DNA from: Sporothrix humicola
Lineage: Eukaryota > Ascomycota > Sordariomycetes > Ophiostomatales > Ophiostomataceae
Length of the DNA stretch: 11,482 nucleotides
Assembly: GCA_021396245.1 (NCBI GenBank)
Contig: WNYE01000196.1
Coordinates: 1 to 11,482 of the forward strand
Direction: 5' to 3'
Both the position numbers and the translations under genes were made by a program. A model generated the notes under the pieces. That model was not told where the DNA came from and did no database searches. It was given only the letters and a program-made list of their open reading frames with translations. Shown piece by piece: positions 9,181 through 11,482 of the stretch. Position 1 is the stretch's first letter; each line of letters starts with the position of its first letter.

Positions 9181-9250
9181 TTTATAACTTTATAGTCTTA
9201 AGGTTTAACTTAAGGCCCTATCGTAGGTGCGTCGAGTGTTATTCGTAATA
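9181..9250 (-). repeat. Outer 70-bp repeat at the LTR terminus
   Basis: This is the partner of 9078-9147 and forms the very end of the LTR, so the terminal motif (gtgttattcgtaata on the + strand) is duplicated 103 bp inside. The same pair occurs in the 3' LTR, so the duplication predates this insertion. Confidence 0.7.
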
Positions 9251-9255
9251 TATAT
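9251..9255. repeat. Target-site duplication, right copy (tatat)
   Basis: This is the second copy of the 5-bp target duplication, directly after the LTR ending at 9250. The interrupted Copia frame continues with the codon beginning at 9256. Confidence 0.8.
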
Positions 9256-11482
9256 ATTAATTACTTTTATATATATAATTATAACGTATATGTATACTTT
9301 AAATAAATATATAAAAAAAAAATAAACCGTTTTACTTTTTATAATATTATTAATTAACTTATAAACTATAATAACTTATACGGCCGTATTTATTATATTT
9401 ACCTTTTAATAACAAAAAAAAATATTTAAAACTTTCTTCGTAAAACTTTACGAATTTTTCTTTTTTTTTATACTCGAAAAAAATAATACCGTCGTTAATA
9501 ATATTAATTTTATAAAAAACTAAATTTTTTTCGGTATCGGTTAAAATAAACCGTTACTCGTTTTTACGTTTACGTTAATCGAAAAATAAAAAATTATTAT
9601 AACCGAAAATTTTATTATAAATAAATATATAATACGACATTAACCGTTAACTTTTATTACTTTATCGGTTTTTATTACTCCACCGGTTTAATAAGTTATT
9701 TTCTCGTTTTTAAAGTTTACGTTTATATTAAATTTATTAATTTACTCGGCCGTAACACCGTTTATATATATACCTTCGAAAGTAAAAATTAAAAATTTAT
9801 TACTTTATAATATTAACAATTTTAATAATATATAAAAAAAACTTTTTTTTATACTTTAATATAACTTTATAAGTAATATAACCGTCGCCTCGGCCTTCTT
9901 TAACGAACTTATAATTATTTTACGACCGCCGACGTTACCGTATTTTAAAACACTACTTATAATATATTTAAATATTAATATTCTCGTCGTTTTACCGTCT
10001 CGATAGTTTTTTTTTAACTTTTTTATAACCGACGAAACCGGTACCGAGCTTTAATTTTTGAAATACTTAGTGTACTTTACGGGTTTACGTATTAATTATA
10101 AAACTTATTAAAATACAGGTAAAAAGTAACCTTTACGTAAGTTTATAAACGATAAACTTATATTAATACTTATATTATTTATATACGAAATATAAGTTTT
10201 TAATATAACTTCGGTAATATAAAAAAAAAAACTTAGTTATATAATCGAATTTTAATAAAAAAAGATTTAAGTTAATAACGTTTACGTAATAATAATCGAG
10301 GTAAATAAAGTTTTTTACGTTAACCTTTTAGTTTTTAAGATATATAAATAAGTATTACGATTTACCGATTTTAAGTAACGTTAGTTTTTAGTTATACAAA
10401 AGTAACTCGATAGTTTTAATAAGTTAAATACGTAAGATTTAGTTTTATAACGCTTCGATATAACTATATTACTAAAGAAATAAGTATACGTAAACAAAAA
10501 AGGTATAATAAAGGTTAAATAAGTTATTTATAGTAATAAAAAATTAAACTTGTAGTTTAACGGTAATACTTTCGTCGTAGTAATATTAATAATAATAATA
10601 AAAATATTTTTAACTTATATAATATATTATAACCTTAAGTTAATATAATATAACTTTATAACCGTTTTTTTTAACGTAAAAATACCGGTAAGTAATATAA
10701 TTTACGTTAAGTTACCGAAAAAGTTTATTAATAATAAAAAATATATTTATTTTTTTAAACGGGTTTTATATAACTTTTTACGTAATTTAAAGTAGTAGTT
10801 TAATATTATTTTACTATTTATATAAACGTTTAACTTTTCCGTTTATAACTTTAATTTATACTTTTTTAAATATAACGTAACTAACGACTTCGTATTTATA
10901 TATATTAATAACTTATTTATAACTAGTTTATATAAATAACACTTTAAAGTTTTTAACGAAACTTTAAATAAACACTTCGAATTATAAATTATAAACGATA
11001 TAAAAACTTTTTTAACTTACGATATTACGAAAAATAAAACTAAAAAAATACTTTTTTTAACGTAATAACGTTACGTCGATTATATTATTTATAAATTTAA
11101 TTACGAAAACTATAACCTCGTTAATAACTTATAACTTTTTAACCTTACTTTACTTAACGTTTAATAAATTTATACGTTAAACTATAATTTATATATTAAA
11201 TAAATTAACTCGGTTAATTACTTCGCCGTATTATTACGACTTAATATTTTTTTTACCGTTTTTCGCCTTTACAATAGTAACTAAAGCTTTTCCTTAGTTT
11301 ATTAATAACTTTTAAAATATTATTTTCGATATTTAAAAGTTATAAAATTTTATATAATTAAAATTTATATACTTAATATATACTTTAACGGTATTTTACG
11401 TTTTATTAATTATATTAATATTATTTTTATTAATAACTTATTATCGAAATACTTAACCGATACTTTTATAATTATAATTAAT
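9256..11482 (+). pseudogene. Ty1/Copia pol remnant, 3' part: integrase end, linker, RT and RNase H start
   Basis: This continues the frame of 1-957. Directly after the insertion, YNYNVYVYFK (9274-9303) matches the integrase-end block with Gly-Cys-x-Ala-Tyr-Val-His. A Ser/Thr/His-like linker follows to about 9830. The frame then shifts by one base in the A/T homopolymers near 9834-9850. RT begins near 10330: IYK*VLRFTDFK, QLDSF-like LDSFNKLNT*DLV, and *VYVNKKG match the TYxEAL...TWxLV...KWV blocks. Later come YNLKLI*YNFITVFFN, KLPKKF (10709-10726) and KRVLY. The catalytic box reads Tyr-Ile-Asn-Asn-Leu (10901-10915) where Tyr-x-Asp-Asp-Leu is needed. FLTYDIT, INSVNYFAVLLRLN (VGxLxYLxxxTRPD) and YFRYLKV follow. 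The last 80 bases probably enter RNase H; the window ends inside it. Confidence 0.85.

Larger units (their letters stand above)
958..9250 (-). mobile_element. Complete but inactivated Ty3/Gypsy chromovirus LTR retrotransposon
   Basis: This 8.3 kb element is bounded by two direct LTRs (958-1427 and 8782-9250), and a 5-bp duplication tatat lies directly outside both ends. The internal region read on the - strand gives the Ty3/Gypsy order gag, protease, RT, RNase H, integrase, then a chromodomain, which places it among chromoviruses. RNase H before integrase separates it from Copia. A polypurine tract sits next to the LTR at 1427, confirming - orientation. All coding parts carry RIP-type stops and loss of catalytic residues, so the copy is not autonomous. 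About 1.7 kb between pol and the 3' LTR is extra compared with a minimal chromovirus and holds a possible antisense reading frame. The element interrupts a Copia integrase. Confidence 0.92.
8782..9250 (-). repeat. 5' LTR of the Gypsy element
   Basis: This 469-bp repeat aligns end to end with 958-1427. Its ends read tatta/taata on the + strand, consistent with TGTTA/TAACA termini after RIP converted TG and CA to TA. It is upstream of gag for the - strand element, so it would have carried the promoter. The two halves differ in mutation load. From 8782 to about 8940 it has lost nearly all G in ApG/GpG contexts. From about 9085 to 9250 it keeps runs such as cccggggcccc and gtgtggcctagg, the most GC-rich stretch of the window. 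It contains two 70-bp imperfect repeats (9078-9147 and 9181-9250). Confidence 0.93.

Noticed and set aside
9601..9830. A second Copia integrase core (reading FESKN*KFI, like a DNGxEF block)
   Set aside because: The integrase core is already in the left flank and its end motif is at 9277-9297 in the same frame. This stretch fits the Ser/Thr/His-rich linker before RT better.
1..11482. A mitochondrial, apicomplexan or other generally AT-rich genome
   Set aside because: The bias is context-specific (CpA/TpG lost, CpG kept), the stops fall on Gln/Trp codons, and the content is nested fungal-type LTR elements, which points to RIP.
1..11482. tRNA, rRNA, CRISPR array or intact host gene
   Set aside because: I saw no cloverleaf, rRNA core sequence, spaced direct repeats or long open frame on either strand.

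Overview
The window is a block of AT-rich, heavily mutated DNA from a filamentous fungus, most likely an ascomycete (Pezizomycotina). G+C is roughly one fifth to one quarter by eye. CpA and its complement TpG are nearly absent, while CpG is plentiful. That is the footprint of repeat-induced point mutation (RIP), not of ordinary CpG deamination. I found no intact gene, tRNA, rRNA or host gene. Everything recognisable is a retrotransposon remnant.

The layout is one retrotransposon nested inside another. The outer element is a Ty1/Copia-type pol gene on the + strand. Its GAG-pre-integrase region and integrase core occupy 1-957. The end of integrase, a linker, reverse transcriptase and the start of RNase H occupy 9256-11482. 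The inner element, 958-9250, is a complete Ty3/Gypsy chromovirus on the - strand. It has two 469-470 bp LTRs (8782-9250 is its 5' LTR and 958-1427 its 3' LTR), a 5-bp target duplication (tatat, 953-957 and 9251-9255), gag, protease, RT, RNase H, integrase and a chromodomain. Removing the insert and one target copy rejoins the Copia integrase in the same reading frame, and the conserved integrase-end motif falls just after the junction.

Between the Gypsy pol end (about 3.2 kb) and its 3' LTR lie about 1.7 kb that pol does not explain. A + strand (antisense to gag-pol) decayed reading frame begins with ATG at 1829. It encodes a poly-Asn tract and a Thr/Ser/Asn-rich region, followed by a Gln/Lys-containing part that resembles nothing I recognise. 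This is the most novel candidate in the window.

Both elements are dead. Stops are TAA or TAG, mostly where the families have Gln or Trp, and the catalytic Asp/Glu residues of RT and integrase mostly read as Asn/Lys. The two Gypsy LTRs differ almost only by transitions, arranged in patches of opposite strand bias, so they record the RIP process itself.
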